Part shown: positions 8,645-17,044 of the stretch, one piece after another | How the letters are laid out: every line of letters begins with the position of its first letter | Position numbering within the stretch: position 1 is the stretch's first letter | NCBI GenBank assembly: GCA_964637235.1 | Contig: CAZWVR010000027.1 | Coordinates: 1 to 24,823 of the forward strand | Reading direction: 5' to 3' | Length of the DNA stretch: 24,823 bases | From: CAZWVR01 sp964637235 | Lineage (GTDB): Bacteria > Bacteroidota > Bacteroidia > Bacteroidales > S143-33 | The notes under the pieces: generated by a model | Told to the model about the DNA's origin: nothing | Seen by the model: only the letters and a program-made list of their open reading frames with translations | Database searches by the model: none | Program-made: the position numbers and the translations under genes

Positions 8645-8676
8645 TTTGATTTTTTAATCTTAAAATAATAAATTTG
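8645..8676 (+). promoter_or_regulatory. Promoter of the coiled-coil/zapA/6S/rny/glnN unit
   Basis: TTTG (8645-8648), a 20-nt spacer and TAAATTTG (8669-8676) form a perfect match to the Bacteroidota housekeeping promoter. It lies in the 52-nt gap after hisS. The transcript would start near 8682, about 8 nt before the first ATG. Confidence 0.7.
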
Positions 8677-8690
8677 CAGAAAAATAGCTG

Positions 8691-9002
8691 ATGCGGGAAA
8701 ACCAAACTTTACTTATTAGAAGGCTAAAAGAAGCTTTGGCTGAGCTTATTGAACGATATGAGAGAGTAAAAGAAGAAAATAAAAATCTTTTTAAAGAAAT
8801 TCAAGACTTAAAATTACATATACAAGAAAAAGATAATCAAATTTTGCAATTAAACAGAAAATTAGAAGATTATAAACTGGGCAATGCCTTTATTTTGGCA
8901 CAAAAAGGCGAAGATATTTCTAAAATACGCCACGAGGCTAAAATAAAAATAAATAAATTGATACGCGAAATTACTACTTGTATAAATTTACTAAAAATTT
9001 AA
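8691..9002 (+). CDS. Small coiled-coil protein upstream of zapA (ZapB-like)
   Basis: This 103-residue soluble protein is almost entirely helical. Heptad-like leucines and charged residues run from about residue 5 to 70 (for example LIRRLKEALAELIERYERV), which predicts a coiled coil. It has no signal peptide or cysteine-rich motif. The zapA gene begins 2 nt after its stop codon. Genes of this type commonly precede zapA in Bacteroidota, so a cell-division role at the Z-ring is inferred from position and shape. No sequence motif proves homology to ZapB of E. coli. Confidence 0.7.
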   Translation: MRENQTLLIRRLKEALAELIERYERVKEENKNLFKEIQDLKLHIQEKDNQILQLNRKLEDYKLGNAFILAQKGEDISKIRHEAKIKINKLIREITTCINLLKI

Positions 9003-9003
9003 A

Positions 9004-9321
9004 ATGGAATTATTACTTGATATTTTAGATGAAAAAATAGGAATAAAAGCAGATCCTAAGGATAAACCTCTTTTGGATAAGGTCGTTAATCTGATAAAAG
9101 AAGCTTATCAGGAAATTACCTCTAAATATTCAGAAGAGAAAAATGAACGACGATTATTGATTATGACAATGTTTAAATTAGTTTTGGATCTATATACTAA
9201 AAATACAGAGAGTATTGATGAGGTTGACATAGATTTTATGCGCGAGATAAGCGATATAGTTGTGACATTAGAAGAATATCTAAATATACCCGCATCGGAG
9301 GAGGGGGAAACTCAACACTAA
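9004..9321 (+). CDS. zapA: Cell division protein ZapA
   Basis: This is a 105-residue protein of ZapA type, which binds FtsZ and bundles its filaments at mid-cell. A short N-terminal beta region (MELLLDILDEKIGIKAD) is followed by an alpha-helix with VVNLIKEAYQEI. Next comes the family segment ERRLLIMTMFKLVLDLY, and a C-terminal acidic helix closes the protein. Similarity is modest, as usual for ZapA, but the position between a coiled-coil gene and 6S RNA/rny is the standard Bacteroidota order and supports the call. It is tightly coupled to the preceding gene (2-nt gap). Confidence 0.75.
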   Translation: MELLLDILDEKIGIKADPKDKPLLDKVVNLIKEAYQEITSKYSEEKNERRLLIMTMFKLVLDLYTKNTESIDEVDIDFMREISDIVVTLEEYLNIPASEEGETQH

Positions 9322-9327
9322 ATTAAT

Positions 9328-9462
9328 TAGAGGGTCCGCTCATTGTAGCAAAGGAGCGCTCCCTGCGAGTGCACCTGACCTATGATGGCGCCTCTATACG
9401 TGTCTATTCGGGGTTTTCCACCCGAAACGATGCGGGTTTTTATGGCATTGCCCTCCTTATTT
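9328..9462 (+). ncRNA. ssrS: 6S RNA (6S-Flavo type)
   Basis: The 164-nt gap between zapA and rny is clearly more GC-rich than its surroundings and has no coding frame. GAGGG (9330-9334) pairs with CCCTC (9451-9455), closing a molecule of about 130 nt. An inner hairpin TTCGGG...CCCGAA lies near 9408-9426. A T-rich stretch follows the closing stem on the plus strand, which favours this orientation. 6S RNA sequesters the housekeeping RNA polymerase holoenzyme by imitating an open promoter. In Bacteroidota its gene lies next to zapA and rny, and that location is the main evidence. The exact ends are estimates, and a covariance-model search was not possible here. Confidence 0.75.
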
Positions 9463-9485
9463 TATTAACCTAAAAAACACTAATT

Positions 9486-11048
9486 ATGAATATCGTTGTA
9501 TTGCTAATTATCGGTATTATTGGTCTTATTATTGGGGGGCTTTTAGGATATTTCTTAAAAATTAAACTTGTAAATAAAAAAGCCGAGGAAATAATCTCCC
9601 AAGCCCAACAACAAGCTGAAATTATTAAAAAAGATAAACTCCTCGAAGCTAAGGAGCATTTCTTAAAATTAAAACAAGAGTTTGACGAAACTACAAAGAA
9701 AAAAACTGCAAAACTCCAAAAATATGAACAAAAATTGCAGCAGTTTGAAAATACCCTTTTGCAACGAAAAGAAGACTTGCAGAAAAAATTAAAGCAATTT
9801 GAACTTAAAAAAAAGGAACTTGCTACCATCAAAGAAAATCTTTTAATGCAAGTAGAAGTCGTTGAAAAAAAGAAACAAGAACTGGAAAGTGTCTATAAAG
9901 AACAAGTGGAAAAATTGGAATCAATAGCCGGAATGACAGAGGAAGAAGCTAAAAAACAACTTATAGAGTCCCTTAAAGAAGAGGCAAAAGCAGAAGCTGA
10001 AAATTATATTGCCGAAATTATTGAGGAAACAAAACTGAATGCAAAAGAGGAAGCTAAAAAGATAATCGTCAGAACAATACAGAGAATAGGAAGCGAAGTG
10101 GCTACAAATCACTCTATTGTTGTATTTCCTATTGATAGCGATGAACTTAAAGGACGTATCATTGGGCGCGAAGGTCGTAATATAAGAGCTCTCCAAGAAG
10201 CCACAGGCGTGGATATTATTGTTGATGATACTCCTGAAACTATCACTATTTCCAGCTATGACCCTTATAGGCGCGAAATAGCTCGCTTAGCACTTCAACA
10301 ACTCATCGCAGACGGTAGAATCCACCCTTCAAGAATTGAGGAAATAATTGAAAAAACAAAAAAACAACTGGAAGAAGAAATTTTTGAAACAGGTAAACGC
10401 GTCTGTATCGAATTAGGAATACATAATCTGCATCCTGAACTTATAAGACTTGTAGGTAAGATGAAATATCGTTCTTCTTACGGTCAGAACCTTCTGCAAC
10501 ATTCCATTGAAACTGCTAAAATTTGCTCTTTAATGGCTGCTGAACTTGGGCTTAATAGTAAATTAGCAAAACGTGCTGCTTTACTTCACGATATAGGAAA
10601 AGTGGCAGAAAACGATCTTGAACTACCACACGCTCTTTTAGGTATGAAATTAGCTCAAAAATACGGCGAAAAACCAGAAGTATGTAATGCAATAGGTGCC
10701 CATCATGACGAAATAGAAATGGATAATCTTATTTCTCCTCTTGTCCAAGTCTGCGATGCTATATCAGGCGCTCGTCCGGGCGCTCGTAGAGAGGTTTATC
10801 AAGCCTATATCAAAAGATTGCAAGAATTGGAACAACTTGCTCTTTCTTATAAAGGTGTCACAAAAGCTTATGCTATTCAAGCTGGTAGAGAACTCAGAGT
10901 TATCGTAGATAGCAACATCATAAATGATAAAGAATCTGAGATATTAGCTTATGAAATTGCTAGAAAAATTAAAGATACTATGACATATCCAGGGCAAATA
11001 AAAATAAATGTTATACGCGAAAAGCGCGCTATTGATTATGCTAAATAA
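9486..11048 (+). CDS. rny: Ribonuclease Y
   Basis: This membrane-anchored endoribonuclease initiates mRNA decay. At 520 residues it has the typical length. A single N-terminal transmembrane helix (residues 3-24) is followed by a long coiled coil (about 30-190). A KH domain carries LKGRIIGREGRNI (221-233). An HD domain contains His339 in QHSIETAK, His368-Asp369 in LLHDIGK and His406-His407 in GAHHDE, the metal-binding set. The gene follows the 6S RNA and precedes glnN by 16 nt. Its start at 9486 is close to the end of the ncRNA, so 6S may be processed from a common transcript. Confidence 0.97.
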   Translation: MNIVVLLIIGIIGLIIGGLLGYFLKIKLVNKKAEEIISQAQQQAEIIKKDKLLEAKEHFLKLKQEFDETTKKKTAKLQKYEQKLQQFENTLLQRKEDLQKKLKQFELKKKELATIKENLLMQVEVVEKKKQELESVYKEQVEKLESIAGMTEEEAKKQLIESLKEEAKAEAENYIAEIIEETKLNAKEEAKKIIVRTIQRIGSEVATNHSIVVFPIDSDELKGRIIGREGRNIRALQEATGVDIIVDDTPETITISSYDPYRREIARLALQQLIADGRIHPSRIEEIIEKTKKQLEEEIFETGKRVCIELGIHNLHPELIRLVGKMKYRSSYGQNLLQHSIETAKICSLMAAELGLNSKLAKRAALLHDIGKVAENDLELPHALLGMKLAQKYGEKPEVCNAIGAHHDEIEMDNLISPLVQVCDAISGARPGARREVYQAYIKRLQELEQLALSYKGVTKAYAIQAGRELRVIVDSNIINDKESEILAYEIARKIKDTMTYPGQIKINVIREKRAIDYAK

Positions 11049-11064
11049 TCCTAAATATTAAAAT

Positions 11065-13248
11065 ATGAATCCAAGAAGTATTGCCCTTCAAAAATTGCAT
11101 GAAAATATTCATTATAATGAACAAATTGATTTTGAGAATATCAGAATTTCGGAAATATTTGGTATCAATGTGTTTACTATACAGAAAATGCAGAGGTATA
11201 TATCCTCCTCTACATATGCAAAAGTTCTCCGAAGCATAGAAACAGGAGCGAAGATTTCTAGAATAGAGGCTGATGAAATTGCAAATGGAATGAAAAAATG
11301 GGCTATTGAACGAGGAGCTACGCATTTTACTCATTGGTTTCAACCTTTGACAGGAAATACTGCTGAAAAACATGATAGTTTCCTTGCTTTTGATAACAAT
11401 AAACTACCTTTTGAGAGTTTTGATGGAAGTAAATTAGTTCAACAAGAACCGGATGCGTCCAGCTTCCCCAGTGGCGGCATCAGAAATACTTTTGAAGCAC
11501 GAGGCTATACTGCTTGGGATCCTACTTCTCCCGCTTTCATTATTGGAGATACATTATGTATTCCAACTATTTTTATTGCTTATACTGGCGAATCATTGGA
11601 TTATAAAACTCCTTTGCTGAAAACTCTTGAAGCTCTTAATTCCGTTGCCCTTCCCATTGTTAAACTCTTTCGCCCAGAGGTGAAAAAAGTTTATCCTACC
11701 TTAGGCTGGGAACAAGAATATTTTTTAGTGGACGAGGCCCTTTTTTTAGCTCGACCTGATTTAGTACTTACAGGAAGGACCCTTATGGGACATGCTTCGG
11801 CACGAGACCAGCAGCTTAATGATCATTATTTTGGTTCTATACCCCTTAGAGTTAAAAAATTTATGCAAGAATTGGAGATTGAAGCCTATAAATTGGGTAT
11901 TCCCCTTAAAACAAGGCATAATGAAGTCGCTCCCGGACAATTTGAACTCGCTCCTATTTATGAGCATGTGAATTTGGCTGTGGATCATAATCAGATTATA
12001 ATGGCTTTAATGCAAGAAATCGCTAAAAAGCATCGCCTTAGAGTACTACTCCATGAAAAACCTTTTAAAGGAATTAATGGTTCCGGAAAACATAATAATT
12101 GGTCTTTAATGACAGATACTGGAATAAATCTTTTGCAACCTTGCCATGAAGAAAATGGAAATTTGTTATTTTTGATATTTTTGGTTAATACTATCAAAGC
12201 TGTATATGAATTCCAAGATTTACTCAGAGCCTCAATACTTACACCCGGTAATGCTCATCGTTTAGGTGGACACGAAGCCCCTCCTTCTATAATTTCAATT
12301 TTTGTTGGTAAATATTTAACACAAATTCTCGCAAAGCTTGAAAAACAGCAAAATCCTGAAAATGATGAGCTTGATGATTTTATAAAGTTAGATGTAGCTA
12401 ATATCCCGGAAATTTTGCTTGATAATACTGATAGAAATAGAACTTCGCCATTTGCTTTTACCGGAAATAGATTTGAATTTAGAGCTGTTGGAGCTTCTGC
12501 AAATTGCGCTTCGCCTATGATAGCAATAAATGCCGCATTAACATATCAATTGCGCCAATTTAAAGATGAACTTTATGCTATGCTCAATCGTGGTATAAAG
12601 AAGGAAACTGCTATAATTCAGATTTTGAGTAAGTACATAAAACAAGCAAAAAACATTCTTTTTGAAGGAAATAATTATTCTCAGCAATGGATAGAGGAAG
12701 CTAAAAAAAGAGGTCTATCAAATATTAAAGATGTTCCTTCTGCCCTTCAAACTCTTATAGAGAACAAGACTATTGAAATGTTTGAAAGTATAAACGTGTT
12801 AACAAAAAGGGAACTTAATGCTCGTTATAACATACTGATAGAAGATTATATATTGAAAACTCAAATAGAAGTTAGAGTTTTAGGCGATTTAGCTGTAAAT
12901 CATATTATTCCCATAGCTCTTAAATATCAAAATCTTTTGCTTGAAAATATTGCTAAATGGAAGGAAGTTGCAGGCAAAGATGCTGATATTATGAGCCACA
13001 GCGCTTTTGAAACAGCTAAGAATATAAGTCTTAGTATAAATGCAATAAAAGATTTGGTCTCTCAAATGCATGCAGAACGACAGAATGCTGATAATATTAG
13101 TGATATACGTCAAAAAGCTTTTATTTATGCTAACAAAATAGAGCCTTTTTTATATAAAATACGCGAGAAAATAGATGAACTTGAATTGATTATTGATGAT
13201 GAATATTGGACTTTACCCAAATATAGAGAACTTCTCTTTTTAAGATAA
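11065..13248 (+). CDS. glnN: Glutamine synthetase type III
   Basis: This enzyme makes glutamine from glutamate, ammonia and ATP. Its 727 residues and signature segments identify the GSIII (GlnN) family, which is common in Bacteroidota: HWFQPLTGNTAEKHDSF (about 93-109), EVAPGQFELAPIYE, NGSGKHNNWSL (ATP/glutamate site), RLGGHEAPPSIISIF and NRFEFRAVG. It is cytoplasmic, and GSIII forms double-ring dodecamers. Only 16 nt separate it from rny, so it is probably co-transcribed. No amtB, glnB or gltBD gene is nearby. A strong terminator follows the stop codon directly. Confidence 0.97.
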   Translation: MNPRSIALQKLHENIHYNEQIDFENIRISEIFGINVFTIQKMQRYISSSTYAKVLRSIETGAKISRIEADEIANGMKKWAIERGATHFTHWFQPLTGNTAEKHDSFLAFDNNKLPFESFDGSKLVQQEPDASSFPSGGIRNTFEARGYTAWDPTSPAFIIGDTLCIPTIFIAYTGESLDYKTPLLKTLEALNSVALPIVKLFRPEVKKVYPTLGWEQEYFLVDEALFLARPDLVLTGRTLMGHASARDQQLNDHYFGSIPLRVKKFMQELEIEAYKLGIPLKTRHNEVAPGQFELAPIYEHVNLAVDHNQIIMALMQEIAKKHRLRVLLHEKPFKGINGSGKHNNWSLMTDTGINLLQPCHEENGNLLFLIFLVNTIKAVYEFQDLLRASILTPGNAHRLGGHEAPPSIISIFVGKYLTQILAKLEKQQNPENDELDDFIKLDVANIPEILLDNTDRNRTSPFAFTGNRFEFRAVGASANCASPMIAINAALTYQLRQFKDELYAMLNRGIKKETAIIQILSKYIKQAKNILFEGNNYSQQWIEEAKKRGLSNIKDVPSALQTLIENKTIEMFESINVLTKRELNARYNILIEDYILKTQIEVRVLGDLAVNHIIPIALKYQNLLLENIAKWKEVAGKDADIMSHSAFETAKNISLSINAIKDLVSQMHAERQNADNISDIRQKAFIYANKIEPFLYKIREKIDELELIIDDEYWTLPKYRELLFLR

Positions 13249-13249
13249 A

Positions 13250-13281
13250 AAATTAGGGCGCTTTGTTTGGCGCCCTAATTT
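13250..13281. terminator. Bidirectional terminator between glnN and the EMO-like gene
   Basis: A perfect 12-bp stem (13250-13261 with 13270-13281, core TTAGGGCGC/GCGCCCTAA) encloses an 8-nt loop. A/T-rich flanks provide U-tracts, better on the minus strand. It starts 2 nt after the glnN stop and lies 53 nt beyond the end of the converging gene, so it can serve both. Confidence 0.9.
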
Positions 13282-13333
13282 AAAAACTTTTCTTTAAATC
13301 GAGGCTGGCTTTTAGAGAGCCCCTAAGCAAATT

Positions 13334-15430
13334 TTATAATTCTAATGCCATGGCAACCAGTTCTGCAATGTCATAATTTTTGACTTCTTGTTCTTTATTT
13401 TTGTATTTTATACCATCAGTTAGCATTGTCATACAGAATGGGCAAGCCGTAACAATTATTTCTGCTCCTGTATCCAGAGCTTCCTCTGTTCTTTCAATGA
13501 ATATTTCTTTATCACCTTTTTCTGCCTCCTTAAACATCTGAGCACCTCCTGCTCCACAGCAGAATGAGTTTGCTTTGTGTCTGGGCATCTCTTTTAAGTC
13601 TAATTGTAAAGATTTAATTACAAAACGGGGAGCTTCAAATTCTTTGTTTATTCTACCTAAATAACATGGATCATGATATGTGACTTTTTTATCTCCGAGT
13701 TTATTAGTGTTTATTTTTAATGTACCAGCTTCAATAAGTTTTTGTAAGAATTGTGTATGATGGATAACTTCGTATTTTCCACCTAAGTCTGGATATTCAT
13801 GTTTAAAGGTATTAAAATCATGAGGATCACAGGTTAAAATTTTCTTTACTTTGTAATTGTTAAAGGTTTCTATATTCTGCAAAGCTTGCATCTGGAAGAG
13901 CATTTCGTTTCCAGCTCTTCTTACTACATCGCCCGAATCGGTTTCCTCTGTTCCCAGAACAGCAAAGTCAATACCTAAGTATAGTAAAATTTTTACAAAG
14001 GATTGCATTACTTTTTTATATCTATCATCAAAAGCACCGGCACTGCCTACCCATAGTAGATATTCTGGATAATGTCCTTTTGCAACTTCTTCTGACATTA
14101 TTGGCACTTTAACAGGTTCTCCATTTAAAGTTAGTTTTTCTGCCCACAGCATTCTATCTTCATAATTGAATTGCCATGGAGAACCGTTATTTTCCACATT
14201 GGAGAATATCATATTAAGTTCTGTTGGAGCAGCGCTTTTTTCCATTACCAGATATCTTCGCATTTCAATAATTAAAGTCGGGTGGTGTATCATAACAGGG
14301 CATTCGTTGGCGCAAGCATTACACATTGTGCATGCCCAAATTTCTTCCTCAGTTATGTAGTCTCCAATTAAAGCTTTTCCGTCGTCATATTGCTTTCCTT
14401 CTTTAAGGAGACCAGGAGCTTTTTCGTTCATTCTCTCTCTAAGGTTCATCATAAGTTTTCTGGGTGATAGTAGTTTGCCTGTAATATTCGCAGGACATAC
14501 TGATGTACATCTTCCACATTGTGTACAGGTTAATGAATCTAAATAAGTTTTCCATGTGACATCATCGGCGTCTAATACTCCAAAGCGTTCTATTTCAGGT
14601 TCATTTTCTGTGCTATCAAAAGCAGTCTCTGGATTCATTAAAGATTTTACTTCCTCTGTGATTTCATGCATTGTGTCTATTTTCCCTAAGGGGTCTAATC
14701 TGCTTAGAAATACATTTGGTATAGACAGATATACATGAAAGTGTTTTGAATAGGGGAGTATGTTTGCAAAAAGGAAAATAGTTTCAATATGTATCCACCA
14801 ATTTAGTTTATATAGTTTATGAAGGGTTTGGGCATCATAACCTGAGAACCATTTTGCTATATATTTTCCTATTGGATATAAGCCTTTAAGAGTTTCCCCA
14901 CTTTTGATAGCATAGGCGTAGTAGAAAGCATTCATTCCCATTAGAGTTATCATCAAGATGAGAATAAGGACTAATGCCAGAAGTGCGTCCAGATGTGATT
15001 TTCTTGTCATCTCAACGCCTTCAAATCTTTTGACCTTGAAAAATACTCGTCTAATAATGAATATTGTGACGGCAATAGCTATTATCAATGCAAATATATC
15101 TCCTGTTGCTGTAAAAAAGTTGTATAAATTATGCCATTGAGCAAAAGTTCTTTCGTTTCCGGAGACGCCATCTATTACCATTTCTATTGAGCCAAAAAGT
15201 ATAATTAAAAATCCCCAGAATACGAGGGCGTGCATAAGCCCAACTATTGGTCTTTTTAATATTTTTGTTTGTCCAAAAGCAACTTTTATCATTCGCCATA
15301 ATCTTTTACCAATTTGGCGAATGGGATATGGGCGTAATAGTTTCATAATGCGATAATAACGCCAAAAACTGTAAAATACTCCACTTACGGCTATAATTAG
15401 TGTGATTGTAAAAATTATTTGTGCTGCCAT
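13334..15430 (-). CDS. Membrane-bound Fe-S oxidoreductase (EMO/HdrED-like)
   Basis: Residue numbers count from the ATG at 15448. The layout is an N-terminal NarI/HdrE-like membrane domain with about five helices (roughly 8-28, 68-92, 112-136, 154-180, 217-235) and several histidines suited to haem b. Two 4Fe-4S motifs follow, CTQCGRCTSVCP (Cys308/311/314/318) and CTMCNACANECP (Cys373/376/379/383). Two CCG domains come last. The second is complete: Cys595, Cys630-Cys631, Cys669 and Cys672. The first is degenerate. This architecture matches EtfAB:menaquinone oxidoreductase of Syntrophomonas and HdrED. The enzyme probably passes electrons between a soluble donor such as EtfAB and quinone, but no etfAB gene is adjacent. 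The frame reaches the ATG at 15448, which sits in the centre of a perfect palindrome. The in-frame ATG at 15430, directly before the first membrane helix, is preferred. Confidence 0.85.
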   Translation of the reverse strand: MAAQIIFTITLIIAVSGVFYSFWRYYRIMKLLRPYPIRQIGKRLWRMIKVAFGQTKILKRPIVGLMHALVFWGFLIILFGSIEMVIDGVSGNERTFAQWHNLYNFFTATGDIFALIIAIAVTIFIIRRVFFKVKRFEGVEMTRKSHLDALLALVLILILMITLMGMNAFYYAYAIKSGETLKGLYPIGKYIAKWFSGYDAQTLHKLYKLNWWIHIETIFLFANILPYSKHFHVYLSIPNVFLSRLDPLGKIDTMHEITEEVKSLMNPETAFDSTENEPEIERFGVLDADDVTWKTYLDSLTCTQCGRCTSVCPANITGKLLSPRKLMMNLRERMNEKAPGLLKEGKQYDDGKALIGDYITEEEIWACTMCNACANECPVMIHHPTLIIEMRRYLVMEKSAAPTELNMIFSNVENNGSPWQFNYEDRMLWAEKLTLNGEPVKVPIMSEEVAKGHYPEYLLWVGSAGAFDDRYKKVMQSFVKILLYLGIDFAVLGTEETDSGDVVRRAGNEMLFQMQALQNIETFNNYKVKKILTCDPHDFNTFKHEYPDLGGKYEVIHHTQFLQKLIEAGTLKINTNKLGDKKVTYHDPCYLGRINKEFEAPRFVIKSLQLDLKEMPRHKANSFCCGAGGAQMFKEAEKGDKEIFIERTEEALDTGAEIIVTACPFCMTMLTDGIKYKNKEQEVKNYDIAELVAMALEL

Positions 15431-15434
15431 AATG

Positions 15435-15460
15435 AAATTATTTTGCATGCAAAATAATTT
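15435..15460. promoter_or_regulatory. Perfect 26-bp palindrome (putative operator)
   Basis: AAATTATTTTGCA (15435-15447) is followed without spacer by its exact reverse complement (15448-15460). It lies in the divergent region, just upstream of the preferred start of the EMO-like gene, and would overlap that gene's promoter or leader. A perfect uninterrupted palindrome of this length fits a homodimeric repressor site better than an RNA hairpin, which could not close without a loop. Confidence 0.55.
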
Positions 15461-15467
15461 TTTTTTC

Positions 15468-15502
15468 TTTGTAAAACCATAAAGAGAATATAGTTTTACA
15501 AA
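15468..15502 (+). promoter_or_regulatory. Subtilase promoter embedded in a 10-bp inverted repeat
   Basis: TTTGTAAAAC (15468-15477) and GTTTTACAAA (15493-15502) are perfect inverted repeats with a 15-nt spacer. They overlap a promoter: TTTG (15468-15471), a 19-nt spacer and TAGTTTTA (15491-15498), one mismatch from TAnnTTTG. The repeat therefore covers both promoter boxes, so a protein bound to it would be placed to block transcription. Confidence 0.5.
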
Positions 15503-15532
15503 ATGAATTTACATTTTTAAAAACAAAAAACT

Positions 15533-16960
15533 ATGAAAAAATTAACATTTTTAGTGATTGGTTTTCTTTTATGGTATAATTTTATTCCTGCTCAAATACG
15601 CATAGCTCCTAATACTTATGCAGTGTATTTTAAGGATAAAAAAGGGAGTAATTATAATATAAATGAGCCGGAAAAATTTTTATCTCCCAAAGCAATTGCA
15701 AGGCGTAAAAGGCTTAATATTCAAATTACAGAGCAGGATTTACCTGTAAGCTCTAAATATGTGAAGATTTTAGATTCAATAGGTGCAAAAGTTATAGAAA
15801 CTTCAAAGTGGCTTAATTGCGCTGTTGTAAAAATTAGGGATACGGATAGTGTAACGATAAATAAAATAAAACAATTACCCTTTGTTAGCCCCAAAAGATA
15901 TACCCAAGGTCCAAAGAAATTTACCAAAGAAGTTGTTAAATATAAACCATTGAATATTAGACCTATTAAATTTAAAAAAGATTATTATGATTACGGGCTT
16001 TCGAAGTATTTTATTAAAATGCTAAAACTCAATATATTACATGATTTGGGATATAGAGGACAGGATATTACTATGGCTGTTATGGACGCTGGTTTTTATC
16101 ATTTACAGGATATTCCAGCTTTTTATACTGTATGGCCTAAACATAAGATACTTGGTTGGTATAATTTTGTGGAGCAAGATAGCAATGTTTTTTCAACAGG
16201 AAAGCATGGAATGGATGTATTATCATGTATTTTAGGCAACATACCAGGTATATTTGTAGGAACAGCTCCGGAAGTTAATGTTTATTTGTTTGTTACTGAA
16301 GATAGTAGAAGTGAATACCCTATTGAAGAGTATAATTTTGTTTGTGCAGCAGAAAAGGCTGATAGCTTAGGTGTTGATATGATTCAAGCTTCATTGGGGT
16401 ATAGTAAATTTGACGATGATGTAAGTAGTTATACTTATGATCAAATGAATGGAAATTATGCTGTATCTACAATAGGCGCAGATATTGCTGCAAGTAAAGG
16501 TATTTTAGTGGTCAATGCCGCTGGAAATGAAGGCGATTCCGAATGGAAACATATAACAGCTCCATCAGATGGAGATAGTGTGCTTAGTGTCGGTGCATTG
16601 GCATGGACAGAAAAAGTGGCTTTTTTTAGTTCAAGAGGTCCTACCGCTGACGGTAGAATTAAACCAGATGTATGTGCATTAGGCTTAGATGTTTTGATAC
16701 CCGATGAAAATGGTAATATTAATAGCCTAAGTGGTACTTCCATAGCTTCTCCTATAATAGCAGGAGCAGTAGCCTCTCTGTATTCAGCTTTCCCTCAGGC
16801 TAATCCTCAGGATATTATTGAGGCTGTTAAACGAAGTGCCGACAGAGCTTCTGACCCAAATAATTCTTATGGTTATGGCATACCTGATATGTATAAAGCA
16901 TATAAGTATTTGATGCAGAAGTATAAAAGACGAATTATTAAAAATAAAAACAAAAAATAG
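15533..16960 (+). CDS. Secreted S8 family serine peptidase (subtilase)
   Basis: This 475-residue protease has an N-terminal signal peptide (MKKLTFLVIGFLLWYNFIPA, cleavage before QIR). A propeptide-like region with FLSPKAIARRKRL is typical of Bacteroidota subtilases. The peptidase S8 domain follows (about 170-460). The catalytic triad is visible: Asp185 in AVMDAG, His225 in GKHGMDV and Ser403 in LSGTSIASP. The oxyanion-hole Asn332 is in NAAGNEG. The protein ends shortly after the catalytic domain in a lysine/arginine-rich tail. No C-terminal sorting domain for the type IX secretion system is seen, so it may stay in the periplasm. It is divergent from the EMO-like gene, with paired dyads between them. 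Confidence 0.92.
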   Translation: MKKLTFLVIGFLLWYNFIPAQIRIAPNTYAVYFKDKKGSNYNINEPEKFLSPKAIARRKRLNIQITEQDLPVSSKYVKILDSIGAKVIETSKWLNCAVVKIRDTDSVTINKIKQLPFVSPKRYTQGPKKFTKEVVKYKPLNIRPIKFKKDYYDYGLSKYFIKMLKLNILHDLGYRGQDITMAVMDAGFYHLQDIPAFYTVWPKHKILGWYNFVEQDSNVFSTGKHGMDVLSCILGNIPGIFVGTAPEVNVYLFVTEDSRSEYPIEEYNFVCAAEKADSLGVDMIQASLGYSKFDDDVSSYTYDQMNGNYAVSTIGADIAASKGILVVNAAGNEGDSEWKHITAPSDGDSVLSVGALAWTEKVAFFSSRGPTADGRIKPDVCALGLDVLIPDENGNINSLSGTSIASPIIAGAVASLYSAFPQANPQDIIEAVKRSADRASDPNNSYGYGIPDMYKAYKYLMQKYKRRIIKNKNKK

Positions 16961-17044
16961 GCTTTAAACTTATTGGAATTTATGCACTCAAAATATCTGA
17001 AATAGAGCTAAGATTGCCATTGATTTTTTTTAAAAATATTTTTG

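Noticed and set aside
9470..9832. Minus-strand frame rich in Ser/Phe/Cys opposite the start of rny
   Set aside because: The composition is what the complement of a lysine-rich coiled coil gives; it is an antisense shadow.
13301..13323. Minus-strand GGGGCT...TCTAAAAG...AGCCTC hairpin resembling a third copy of the terminator module
   Set aside because: The hairpin resembles the module of the two repeat elements, but no T-run follows and the flanking sequence does not align with them. The strong stem at 13250-13281 already explains termination here.
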